The notes under the pieces were generated by a model that saw only the letters and a list, made by a program, of their open reading frames with translations, searched no databases and was not told where the DNA came from. Source: Anisodus tanguticus (Eukaryota; Streptophyta; Magnoliopsida; Solanales; Solanaceae). From it: a DNA stretch of 64,000 nt. The position numbers and the translations under genes are program-made. Each line of letters begins with the position of its first letter. Within the stretch, counting starts at the first letter, position 1. Positions 24,772 to 34,745 of the stretch are shown piece by piece. The stretch lies in contig CM067559.1 in the NCBI GenBank assembly GCA_034509755.1, forward strand, positions 38,770,032-38,834,031. Reading direction: 5' to 3'.

Positions 24772-24858
24772 GGATAGATGTTTGAGTGGTTGAAATAGTC
24801 GGTCTTGAAAATCGAAGTGTTTTGTGAAATACCGGGGGTTCGAATCCCTCTCCATTCG
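24772..24858 (+). pseudogene. trnS: mitochondrial trnS(UGA)-like tRNA copy
   Basis: GGATAGATGTTTGAGTGGTT, anticodon loop CTTGAAAA (anticodon TGA), a class II variable arm, and a T arm with GGTTCGAATC. The acceptor stem pairs GGATAGA with TCCATTC, with one A-C mismatch and one G-T pair. Close to the plant mitochondrial serine tRNA but with damaged stems. No CCA follows, as usual for DNA. Probably not expressed in the nucleus. Confidence 0.75.
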
Positions 24859-25045
24859 CGAGGTCATAAGTTCTCTCTTGCCTTATCTATAGATAAGAAC
24901 GAATCGGATCGACTCGAACCAACAAAAGAAAACAAAGGACCTTTCTTGGTTTTCGAGTAGGAAGAAAATAAAGGAAAACAGAGAAAGAGCAAAAGCCAAG
25001 GGGGGCGGCTGCGGCAAAAAGAAAAATAAGTAGGGTTTAGGTTTT

Positions 25046-25059
25046 GGCTTTTGATACCA
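25046..25059 (-). other. tRNA-iMet primer-binding site of copia C
   Basis: In element sense TGGTATCAAAAGCC lies immediately inside the LTR, close to the complement of the initiator methionine tRNA 3' end. Confidence 0.8.
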
Positions 25060-25218
25060 TGTAAGATTGTATTGGTCTCCTTTGGGGAGCCTTTCTCATT
25101 AATACAAAATATATATAGGGTGTACAATGTGGAATCGTTATACAATATGTATAATATATTTATCATAATTACACAAGACTAAATATGGCTAAATATATTA
25201 TTTGTACACGTGCTAATA
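25060..25218 (-). repeat. 5' LTR of copia C
   Basis: 159 bases; element sense starts TATTAGCACG and ends AATCTTACA. TA...CA is a non-canonical terminus, shared with copia D. Confidence 0.85.
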
Positions 25219-25521
25219 TAGATGACTATGTTATGTGGGGTAACGACAATGAATTTTTTTACCGAAATAATCTATTATTAAATTAATTAACGAAAATAAT
25301 TGGTGTTTTTTAAAATTTACAGAACTAGTATAAATTATTTCCCAATAACGTATTAGATATTATTTTATTTATAAAACCTAATGGACAAAAACTAACGCTA
25401 ACGGAGTAAAATTTAAAAATCGTTACTCTAAATTACGAATGAAGAATAAAACGTTACTGATAGTAACTACTCTACAAAAGTTATGTTTTCTCTGTCCAAC
25501 AAACATCTTCTCCATTTAAAC

Positions 25522-26634
25522 TAGGGGTGAGCACGGGTACAGGGTATCCAGATACCCGATCGAAACCGACACTAACGAGTAGATTCCGAATAGATATATT
25601 ATAATAACGAGTAGGGTCCGGGTAGTAAAATTAGGAACAGATCAATGTCGGGTCCTGTTCCGATTTCGGCAAATAGAGACAGGGTACCCGAAATCGATAC
25701 CCGAAACATATAAAATATTAAATATTTTTACTTTTTTGAGAAACATTTGGACCACTTTTAACTTTCTCCAAAATTGTTTGTTGCACGCATGCACATTGAT
25801 TCCCCACCCCAGGATGCAAATATTTCAGCTTTTTCACCCCTTTAGAATGCTTTTTGTGTCCTAAGAGAAAACACCCAAAACTTTCTCAATAACAATGGCG
25901 TTTTAGCTACACCGCCGAGTTTCATCGTCGTCGTTATTGAAGCTTTCTCTCAGGTACTTTCATCGTTGTCGTCGTTGAAGCTTCACATTTGCCTCTTTCT
26001 CTCCCTTGGTTGTGTTCACGTCGTTCCTAAAATGCATATGGGTTCATATCTAACTCTTCAATTTCTTTTTAATATCCTATGCTTCTGTTCTATTTCAGGC
26101 GATACTCATCTTCAATTTGTATTACTTTTTGATATGAAATGTAAACCTATTTTTAAAATTTGTGTATATTTTTGTAGTTGTGAAGATGAAATTTAGGGAT
26201 TTACTAGTATAATAAAGCTTTTATTTTGTATCGAAGAGCTTATGAACACGAAAATAAGTTTAATTCATATATTTTCAAATTTATTTTGAAATCAACACGT
26301 TCAATTAATTGAGTGTCAAATTTGGCTTGTAATTTTAGGTTTTGGTTACAGAATTAGCTTTTCTTTTCTACAATGAATAAGTTTTCTAAAATTTCTTATA
26401 AGGGTACTAAAAACTCCGATTGCAGGCTAAAAAACTACTGGATGAAATTATTTTAGAACTCTTTTTTATTCTCATAGGCTAAAAAATTGTTGCTTAATCT
26501 GTGTTTTTTTATTTATAGGGTACCCGGGAACCTATCCGGGTAAGTTACGGATAGTAAATTTAAGAATCGATCTTTTACCGGATAGGATCCGGATAGTTCA
26601 AAAATGTTAGGGTACCCGAACCTGCTCACCCCAA
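25522..26634. mobile_element. non-autonomous hAT element
   Basis: Flanked by a perfect 8-base duplication ATTTAAAC (25514-25521 and 26635-26642), typical of hAT. Termini are TAGGGGTGAGCA and, inverted, TTGGGGTGAGCA. Subterminal regions are full of short GGTACCC and CCGGATA/TACCCGA motifs in both directions, as hAT transposase-binding regions often are. A pyrimidine-rich block at 25860-26000 resembles a transposase 5' leader, but no transposase frame follows. 1113 bases. Confidence 0.88.
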
Positions 26635-26785
26635 ATTTAAACCCCTCTTTTCTCCTTACATGGTCCTATTTTTCATTTGTGAAATCAAATAAAAAGATGG
26701 ACTAACCGCCAGATTGTATAATTTCATAAATCCGCTCGGTTTACTCTTCCTTTTGCACCCCAGAAAAAATCATTTCACATCTCAA

Positions 26786-27311
26786 AAGTCAATCATAAGA
26801 GGCTCGTAAAAAAATTACAATTAGCCATAAATATCGGTCAAACGCCAAAGCAATGAGAAAGTCTAATTCGATGTCGAAGAAGAAGAAAAAAACTTTAGCA
26901 TAAATTGATTGGCAAATTCTCTTTCTATTTTCTCCAAAAGCTTCACTAGTTCGTAGTCCAAAAATGAATGCAGAATCACACTCATTCTTAATTTCATAAA
27001 TGAATTTGCTTATTGTTTAGTGCTTGAAGTTACGAAGTTTGCTAGACAATAAAAAAAACACGAAGTTTTTTTATTTTTATGGAAGTCTGAGTACCGGCCA
27101 AAGAAAAAATGTTGAAATCTTGATAAATTTTTTATCCTTTATGCATATTAGGAACATAATTCAAAGAACAGTGGGAAAAACAATAAAAGATGAATTTCGA
27201 AGCAATATTAATCTATTTTAAATTTTTATGTTTTGATTTTACAAATAAGAAACGAGCTTCTTGTTTCAAGATTCATATTTTTAGTTTTCTTATGATTGAC
27301 TCTCGAGATTT
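26786..27311. other. interior of the long-inverted-repeat element
   Basis: AT-rich, no coding potential. Ends at the target duplication GAAAT (27312-27316) of copia D. Confidence 0.5.
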
Positions 27312-27316
27312 GAAAT

Positions 27317-27512
27317 TATTAGCGAATATTCACAGTATATTTTGTAATTATGATAGATGTATATTTAAGGTAACTTAGGATTCTTATTGTATTAGGAATC
27401 AACCATTTAAGATAAGTTAAGATTCGTAGTGTATTATGAATCAACCTCTGTACAACTATATATATTGTGAAATAATAAAAGGAATCCCTAAGAAAAATTA
27501 TTCTATCTTACA
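27317..27512 (+). repeat. 5' LTR of copia D
   Basis: Starts TATTAGCGAATATTCAC and ends ATCTTACA. A 'ctatatatattg' box near 27453 may be the promoter. Confidence 0.9.
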
Positions 27513-27526
27513 TGGTATCAAGAGCC
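27513..27526 (+). other. tRNA-iMet primer-binding site of copia D
   Basis: TGGTATCAAGAGCC directly follows the LTR. Confidence 0.85.
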
Positions 27527-27626
27527 TAAACCCTACTCTCCTCTCTCTCAAAACCAGTCGCCGACCCACCCCCCACCCCCCCTCTCTCAATTTTTCCCTT
27601 CGGTCGACGGCAACCTTGCAGCCACC

Positions 27627-28538
27627 ATGTCTTCCCCCATAAATTCCGATTCCTCCACTGGCACTTTTGACAACCCCTCTCAACGATCATCATCTTCTTT
27701 TCACCCGGCTTTCGCCGTTACCAACATCAAGAATTATATCCCTATAATTCTTGATCAAGAAGACTGTCAATATTCCATGTGGACAGAACTGTTCTATGTT
27801 CATGCATGTGCGTACAACGTGTTCAACCATATTGATGACTCTGTTCCTCGTCCCATCAACATTACCGAATCGACATGGCGTCGCCTTGACATCATCGTCA
27901 AACAATGGATATACGGCACCATCTCAAAAGACTTGTTGTGTACCATCATGAAAACAGGTACTACGGCACGTGACCTTTGGGTGTTGTTGGAAGAAATCTT
28001 TCAGGACAATAAAAATACTCGGGCCGTGTATTTGAAGGAGCAATTCAACAATACGCGTCTCGAGAATTTTAACAACATGTCCGAATATTGCAAACAACTG
28101 AAAATCATAGCCGACCAACTCTCCAACGTCAGTGTTTCTATTTCTGAAACCAAGATGGTACTTCAATTGGTTGCTGGTTTACCGAAATGTGAATACGATA
28201 CACTTGCAACGATGATTCAACAGGCCGATCCACTACCAAGTTTCACCAAGGCACGGTCACAACTATTGTTGGAAGAGACCCGTCATGCTAAACAAGAGGA
28301 ACATAATCAAAATGCGTTAGCCGTTGACGGGATGGCACCACATGCGGCCAACACCACCCCGCCACCACCGCAAGACCACCACCAGCAGCAGTCCCGCGGC
28401 GGAGGGCGTGGCGGCAGAGGCCGCGACAATAATAACAAAGGCAAGGGCCGCGACAAGGGCCACAAAAATCAGCAACCAGGCCCAAACACTGCCTACTTCC
28501 CGTGGCCTGGACAGCAGCAAGTCTGGCCCAACCAGTAA
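27627..28538 (+). pseudogene. copia D gag
   Basis: 303 codons open from ATG to TAA. Residues 30-220 form the copia gag fold (Retrotran_gag type), with LEQ-like helices such as ARDLWVLLEEIFQDN and VLQLVAGLPKCEYDTLATMI. The C-terminal part is rich in Gly, Arg, Gln and Pro and has no zinc knuckle. The stop at 28536-28538 separates it from pol, which continues in another frame from about 28502. Copia elements normally make one Gag-Pol frame, so I read this as a frameshift. Confidence 0.8.
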
Positions 28539-30448
28539 AACTGGGCCTCGCCTACATGCCCATACCCGACTACAAGGGCCCAGTTCCAGTAGCCTGCATG
28601 GTCGACTGCCTATTGGGCCCTACCCCAGCCACTAGGCAGGCCCACCACCAGCAGCAGCAGGCCCACCTGGTCTCGGTCCAGCAGCACCCGCAACCGAGCA
28701 GCCTGGCTCCCACCGACTTGGGCCAGGCCTTCAGCACCGTGAACCTTCAACAGCCCGACGAAAATTGGTACATGAACACCGGAGCCACATCTCACCTCAC
28801 CCGGTCGTCAGGTAACTTATCTCAACTACTTCGGCTAAAATGTCCTCAATTTATTACTGTCGGTAATGGTCATCGCATTCCAATTGAAGGCTACGGTAAC
28901 ACACATACCAAACATCCCCACCCGCCTTTCTCCCTAAATCACGTCATTTACACCCCTAACATCATTAAAAACCTAATCTCTATTAGAAAATTCACTCGCA
29001 ATAATTTTGTGTCTGTCGAATTTGACCCTTTTGGTTTTTCTGTGAAGGATCTCAATACGGAGAAAATTATTACGCGCTGCAATAGTGTGGGAGACCTCTA
29101 CCCCTTCACTTAGTCTTCCGCTGTCAGAACTCAGTCACTTATCTCCCTAGCTGCTATCTCTCCGTTAACTTGGCACAACCGACTCGGACACCCAGGAGAC
29201 CTTGTTTTTAATATTCTTAGGACTAATAAGCGTATTCAATGTAATAATGGGAAAATTGCCCACCACTGTTTTTCTTTCCCACTTGGCAAACACACTCGTA
29301 TTCCATTTATGTCATCAAACAGTGTTATCAGAAAGTCATTGTATGGCTTGAAACAGGCACCCCACGCTTGGTATGATCGCTTTGCCAGGTATCTTCTGCC
29401 GATCGGTTTTATATGTAGCAGGTGTAATAACTCCCTCTTCACTTTTCATCGAGGTAGCAACACGGCTTATTTGCTATTATATGTGGATGACATTGTTCTT
29501 ACTGCCTCCTCTGACGGTTTGAAGAATGAAATCATTGCTCTGCTCAAAACAGAATTTGCTATGACTGACTTGGGCAAGCTCAGTTATTTCTTGGGTATAT
29601 CAGTGACCAGATCTGCAGCTACTATGTTCTTGTGTCAGCGTAAGTATGCAGAAGAGATAGTGTACAGGGCTAAGATGGCAAATTGTAAAAATATGTCAAC
29701 TCCGGTTGACTCGAAATCCAAGCTCAGTGCCAATGACGGTAAGTCAGTTTCTGATCCCACTCTATATCGGAGTCTTGCAGGTGCCCTTCAGTATCTTACC
29801 TTCACTAGGCTTGATATTGCATATGCCGTTCAGCAGGTGTGTATGTTCATGCACGACCCTCGAGAGTCTCATTTTGCCGCCCTCAAACGTATTATCAGAT
29901 ACGTTAAGGGCACACTGGATTTTGGACTACATCTCTACCCCTCTGCCCCAAACAAGTTACTCTCCTACACAGATGCAGATTGGGCAGGATGCCCCGATAC
30001 ACGTCGATCCACCTCAGGCTACTGTGTATTTCTTGGGGATAATCTTATTTCATGGTCCGCCAAGTGGCAGGCCACGCTTTCCCGTTCGAGTGCTGAAGCA
30101 GAGTATCGCGGAGCTGCTAATGTCGTTGCTGAGATCTGTTGGCTCCGAAATCTTCTTTTGGAGCTCCAATGTCCATTGCGAAATGCGTCTATAGTCTATT
30201 GTGACAACATCTCTGCCATCTATATGTCTCACAATCCGGTCCAACATCAGCGGACTAAGCATATTGAGATGGATATCCACTTTGTACAAGAGAAGGTCGC
30301 CCTTGATCAGGTCAAAATATTACATGTGTCTTCCTCATATCAGTATGCATATATTTTCACAAAGGGACTACCGAGACAGCTCTTCACCGACTTCCGATCC
30401 AGCCTTAGCGTTCGGCCTCCTCCCGCTCCGTTTGAGGGGGAATATTAG
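28502..30448 (+). pseudogene. copia D pol, broken
   Basis: The frame holds a protease-like segment with WYMNTGATSHLT (Asp of DTG replaced by Asn), a stop at 29111-29113, and TWHNRLGHPG. It then jumps near 29300 straight into reverse transcriptase at KSLYGLKQAPHAWYDRF. From 29309 the frame is open for 379 codons: YVDDIVLTAS (reverse transcriptase), then RNase H with YTDADWAGC and SRSSAEAEY. The integrase core and about half of reverse transcriptase are missing, so it cannot move by itself. Confidence 0.88.
30431..30442 (+). other. polypurine tract of copia D
   Basis: TTTGAGGGGGAA directly precedes the 3' LTR. Confidence 0.8.
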
Positions 30449-30638
30449 CGAATATTCACAATATATTTTGTAATTATGATAGATATATATTTAAGGTAAC
30501 TTAAGATTCTTATTGTATTAGGAATCAACCATTTAAGGTAAGTTAGGATTCGTAGTGTATTATGAATCAACATCTGTACAACTATATATATTGTGAAATA
30601 ATGAAAGGAATCGCTAAGAAAAATTATTCTATCTTACC
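30443..30638 (+). repeat. 3' LTR of copia D
   Basis: Same length as the 5' LTR with nine substitutions, mostly transitions. Its last base is C instead of A. Confidence 0.9.
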
Positions 30639-31116
30639 GAAATGAATTTTTTTTTTAAAAATCAGTCATTTTTTCTGGGGTGCAAATGGATTACAGGAAA
30701 AGGAAGAGTCGACCGAGCGGGTTTATGAAAGTACAATGTAGAGATTAATCCATCTTTTTATTTGATTTTACAAATGAAAAACAGGACCATGTAAGGAGAA
30801 AGAGGGGTTTAAATGGAGAAGAAGATTGTTGGAGAGAGAAAAATATAATATTTATAGATTCGTTACTATCATTAACGTTTTATCCCTAAGTCGTAATTCA
30901 GAGTAACGATTTTTAAATTTTATTCTGTCAACCGCTAGTTTTTGTCCGTTAAATTTTATGAATAAAATAATATCTAATACTTTTATATTCGTTCTCATTT
31001 TTTTTTTTAAATATATTATTTTTATTAATTGATTTAAATAGTGGATTATTTTGATAAAAAATTCAACGACAGTGGGTAGCATCAATTGCATTGTTGGGAG
31101 TTGGGACTTGTTAAGT

Positions 31117-31262
31117 GTGAAATTTTTGCACGGATTCCTTCAAAGTTCAAACGCACTTGTCTTTAATTTTGGGAGCAAGGTATAACGGTATAAGTTGTCA
31201 TTCGGTAAAAATGTTGGTAATCGAATTATCCTATAATAAAAAAATATTATAATCAAAATATA
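31117..31262. repeat. direct repeat, left copy
   Basis: About 140 bases beginning AAGTGTGAAATTTTTGCACG and ending in 'attataatcaaaat'. Repeated at 31724-31860. Confidence 0.8.
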
Positions 31263-31280
31263 TATATATATATATATATA
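31258..31280. repeat. (TA)n microsatellite
   Basis: About eleven TA units directly at the edge of the plastid-like insert. Confidence 0.9.
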
Positions 31281-31284
31281 ATGA

Positions 31285-31690
31285 AACTTGTGAATGCAAA
31301 AAAATCTATTGAAAAAGGAATCTTAATGATTCACTGGTCGGGATGGCGGAACGAACCAGAGATTAATTCATGTATTATGAGATCTGAGAAGTCACGAGTT
31401 AACACTACAAATGAAATAGGGATTGAAAGAGTAAATATTCGCCCACAAAAACCTTTTTATTGCAAAATTTAGGACAATACAATAAAGGACAAAATAAGGA
31501 TTTCGTATAATAATATAATTTTTTTTATTTCTATTTCGAAAACTAAAAAGTTTAGTTATCTATTCAAACAAGATATACAAATTACTAATAGATTGAATGA
31601 AATCTCAAAGAATCCCACGTTCAAGGTATTACTCAGTAAATACAAATATATCTTAACTTAAGATTGACTATTCTAGCTTAATTCAAATTA
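31285..31690 (+). pseudogene. plastid-like insert, probably rpl16 intron
   Basis: Contains 'ggtcgggatggcggaacgaa', 'ccagagattaattcat' and 'attgaaagagtaaatattcg', phrases I associate with the plastid rpl16 group II intron. It carries many substitutions and indels. Assignment to rpl16 rests on recall of the intron sequence; plastid origin is more certain than the exact gene. Confidence 0.5.
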
Positions 31691-31723
31691 ATTTTTTTGG
31701 AATCCTTTTAAGTTTGTTATTTT

Positions 31724-31860
31724 AAGTGTGAAGTTTTTGCACGGATTCCCTTCAAACACACTTGTCTTTAATTTTGGGAGCAAGGTATAACCGTATAAGT
31801 ATTCGGTAAAAATGTTGGTAATCGAATTATCCCATAATCAAAAAATATTATAATCAAAAT
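31724..31860. repeat. direct repeat, right copy
   Basis: Begins AAGTGTGAAGTTTTTGCACG and follows the left copy almost base for base with small gaps. Confidence 0.8.
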
Positions 31861-31865
31861 GCATA

Positions 31866-31960
31866 CGTGAATTATTGGGATCGAAATAATCAGGACATAC
31901 GTGAATTATTTGCTCTGATAACATTTGTTGGGATCGAAATAATCAGGACATCATGTGAAA
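31866..31960. repeat. short tandem/direct repeats
   Basis: 'acgtgaattatt' occurs twice and 'gggatcgaaataatcaggac' occurs twice within about 90 bases, next to the right direct repeat. Confidence 0.7.
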
Positions 31961-33098
31961 GCTAATAATTGAAAATTTTGAATGACGATAAATCAGACAA
32001 CAACAAAAGTATATTAAAGACGCATAATACTTTCATATGATTTGGTCAATTGACCAACATATAAAAGAACAAATATTAAAAAAAAAAGCCTAAAAACTAT
32101 TGAGATAATATCTCCCTATAAACAATACTCTTTGACGACTACATTGTGGATGTTATTGTGTTGTGTATGAGAAGAAAAGAACTTCAATTTATAAAAGTCC
32201 AAAACTTCTTATCTAAGAAAATGATAAATATGGTAGTCTGTTTTTATAAAGAAAATATTTTTCACCAAGAAATGTTATTTGAAGTAAAACACAATGATGA
32301 TAGAATTCAAATAAGACAGAAAATTCAGGACAAATCCTAACAGAGGCCGGTGTGTGGGTGGTAGATTGGGGTAGTAGTGGGATGGGTGGGTAGGTGTGGA
32401 GTGGTGGGGTGGGGTAGGTGGTGGGCGTGGGTGGATTAGTGGGGGCCAGGTTCGGGATGCATGATGTGTTTTTATTGATCCAAAAATATTCAGTTAAATT
32501 TTTAAGGAAAATATTTTCTCCTATTTTAAGAAAATATTTTTCATAAGAAATTTTTATTTAAAATATTTAGTGCCATCAAACAAGAAAAATAGAAAATATT
32601 TTCCGTCTTATCAAACACAGTCATAACTTTTAGTCAGCATTTTAATGCTTTTTTTTTATAGAAAGAATCCCTTTTTAATTAAAATATTGTCTAGTAAACG
32701 TTACTACTAATTAAGATGCTGAACCCTGTGGAGGCAACTTTAATTGCAAGATTAAGAGTTTACACCTGTCTTTTGGCATAAATTTAACTTACCTACACGG
32801 CAGTCTAAAAAAATTAGATTATCAATGTATTTTAGTCGATTATAGTAGCTGGTTATTCTCTATATTATTTAGGTTATCAAATTAGGATTTTTATAAATAA
32901 TTTGTCTATTATTGTAACTAGAGATCCTGATCCCTCCCTAGAAAGATCCTAGTGCTGCTATGCATCGAGTCAACATCGGGATGAATTGCAAAAGCAACTA
33001 AGTCAACGTCTATTGTTGTGGATCTATTGGGCCCAACACTTGAATTTATTCCACCATAAACAATTGAATATACTACTGCAGAATCTTATGTTACTATT
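31961..33098. other. intergenic with a G-rich repeat
   Basis: AT-rich except for 32340-32460, a purine-rich run of GGGTGG and GTGGGG words on the plus strand. This is followed by 'ggaaaatatttt' blocks. The combination recurs in reverse context near 46260-46600 and looks like one dispersed repeat. No gene. Confidence 0.55.
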
Positions 33099-33717
33099 GT
33101 TACGAAAAAGACTCAAATATTCCATTAAACTATCGGAAATGATTCATTTATGTCACCCGTTAATATTTTGACTCATTTATGTCATCGTCGTTACAAAAAT
33201 GGCTCATCAATGTCATTTTTCATTAACGTTAATTTTACAATATCATATATGACATGTGGCCTTCAGTTAGAGGTCCACGTCATTTAATTAAACCGGCCGA
33301 ATTTTAAATTTCAAATTAATAAAAAAGGCTCTAAGCTCCGCTCCTTCGACTGATTGTTCGCATCAACTAATTGTGCCATAGTTGAGCGTTTCTATCCAAT
33401 CACTACATAGACACAATACAATGTCTCACTCTTAGAGGTGGCCCTTGAGTTCAGTTGCTTTTGGTTTAATATGGTATCGATAGCAATAGCCGTTTTTCCT
33501 ATTTGTAAAAATCAGACTCATACACCCGACCCACCCACAACCATAATTCTAGTTAGAGGCCACATGTCATATCTGGTATTGTAAAACCGACGTTAATGAA
33601 AAATGACAATGATGAACCATTTTGATAACAATAATGACATAAATGAGTCAAACTATTGATGATTGACATAAATAAACCATTTTCGATATCTCAATGGCAT
33701 ATTTGAGCCTTTTCCGT
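33099..33717. mobile_element. foldback MITE-like element
   Basis: Inverted arms of about 170 bases: 33099-33270 and 33548-33717. Shared phrases include 'gactcatttatgtcat', 'tgtcatttttcattaacg' and 'atatgacatgtggcct'. The loop of about 280 bases has no coding sequence. Target duplication not clear. Confidence 0.75.
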
Positions 33718-34745
33718 TGTTGTTATTACTATCACTATATACCACCTCAGTAGTTAGAACTCCGTGATCATCTTAACCTGATGGTGTGAAGAAAAAAAAC
33801 TATAAAATGCTAATGCGTAAAAGTTACAAAAGTTAAATTTTTTTTAGGTATAGTTGGCTACAATATGCTACCAATAAAGTAGCAAAAATGACAAAAGTTC
33901 AGATTGCAATCTGTCTCTTGAGTTAACACACCATTTTCCTAATATGACTATTTCTTCTGTATAAAACAAAGCCTAAAACAGAAGTTAATGTCTTTTTTTT
34001 CCTAACGTCACATTCACTAATGACCCAAAACGTCAATATAGTAGTTAAAGCTCATCAAGAAAAAGTTCTTTATTATGCAAGAAAGTGTAACGCCATAGTT
34101 TCTCTTCTTGTTTTTATTCAAACTAAATCTTAATGTTTTCTTTAATTATTTCTAGTGTTAGATATCCAAAACCTTAGTAATATCCGGCCGGCTACCGGCT
34201 ACCAGCAAGTTTCCATCTGCATAAGGTAATGATCAAGAACCTATATTATATTAAAACAACCAAAAAAGAAGGAAAAGAAACAGGAACTTTAAACTTTTCT
34301 AGTTTGTTCTCTTATGTTGAAACATGGATACTGTTCTTTTCTCATGTTTTGTTCTGTGAAATTTGCAGCCTGAGTGTTAGTACCAATCCAGTCAGCCTCA
34401 CAACATAATCAGAGTGAGAATTTGGTTATCCGCAAACGCTTCTCCGAAGGCAACCCTCTCGAGTTTCCGGCCGTTTCCTAGATTGAAGTAGCCTTTTGTC
34501 GCCCTACCAAACGAGAGAAGTCACTATCAAACAACTCGCCCTATTGAAGTATCAAAGTTGCGCTTAGCCCATTACTAGAAAATGATTTTGCCCTTGAATT
34601 GAAGTTGATGAGCCTGAACTATATCCTCAAGTTTCATAAACAATGATTTCCATATTAGGGATTCTGATATCATATATCAAGAAGTTTTAGCCTTCTTTTC
34701 CAGCCCCTACTCTCAAAAGAAAGGGAGATTTACAGGGCACTCTTG

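Larger units (their letters stand above)
20226..25218 (-). mobile_element. copia C, rearranged element with inverted outer LTRs
   Basis: The pol relic runs on the minus strand. The right end is a complete LTR in minus orientation (25060-25218). The left end is a partial LTR of the same family in plus orientation (20226-20341), joined directly to minus-strand pol inside RNase H. Both outer termini therefore read TATTAGCACG inwards. They are flanked by the direct repeat TAGAT (20221-20225 and 25219-25223), as for one integration event. Mitochondrial rRNA and tRNA sequence sits where gag should be. Confidence 0.75.
27317..30638 (+). mobile_element. copia D, internally deleted Ty1/copia element
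   Basis: Two 196-base LTRs (27317-27512 and 30443-30638) differ at nine positions. They are flanked by a perfect duplication GAAAT (27312-27316 and 30639-30643). A primer-binding site and a polypurine tract are both present. Gag is open, but pol has a frameshift, one stop and a deletion that removes most of integrase and the first part of reverse transcriptase. It inserted into the long-inverted-repeat element and is younger than it. Confidence 0.93.
25237..31085. mobile_element. long-inverted-repeat DNA transposon, split by nested insertions
   Basis: The left arm (25237-25521 continuing at 26643-26785 after a hAT insertion) and the right arm (about 30645-31085) are inverted copies of about 430 bases. 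Shared phrases include 'aaaatttaaaaatcgttactc' and 'catttaaacccctct', and 'ttgcaccccagaaaaaat' near the inner ends. Long AT-rich arms suggest a Mutator-like non-autonomous element, but no target duplication was found and no transposase is present. Outer ends are approximate. Confidence 0.7.

Noticed and set aside
24772..24858. Functional nuclear serine tRNA
   Set aside because: It matches the mitochondrial tRNA, has a damaged acceptor stem and lies in an organelle insert.
31258..31280. TA run as an origin or CRISPR-like repeat
   Set aside because: Simple microsatellite; no spacers or repeat-spacer periodicity anywhere in the window.
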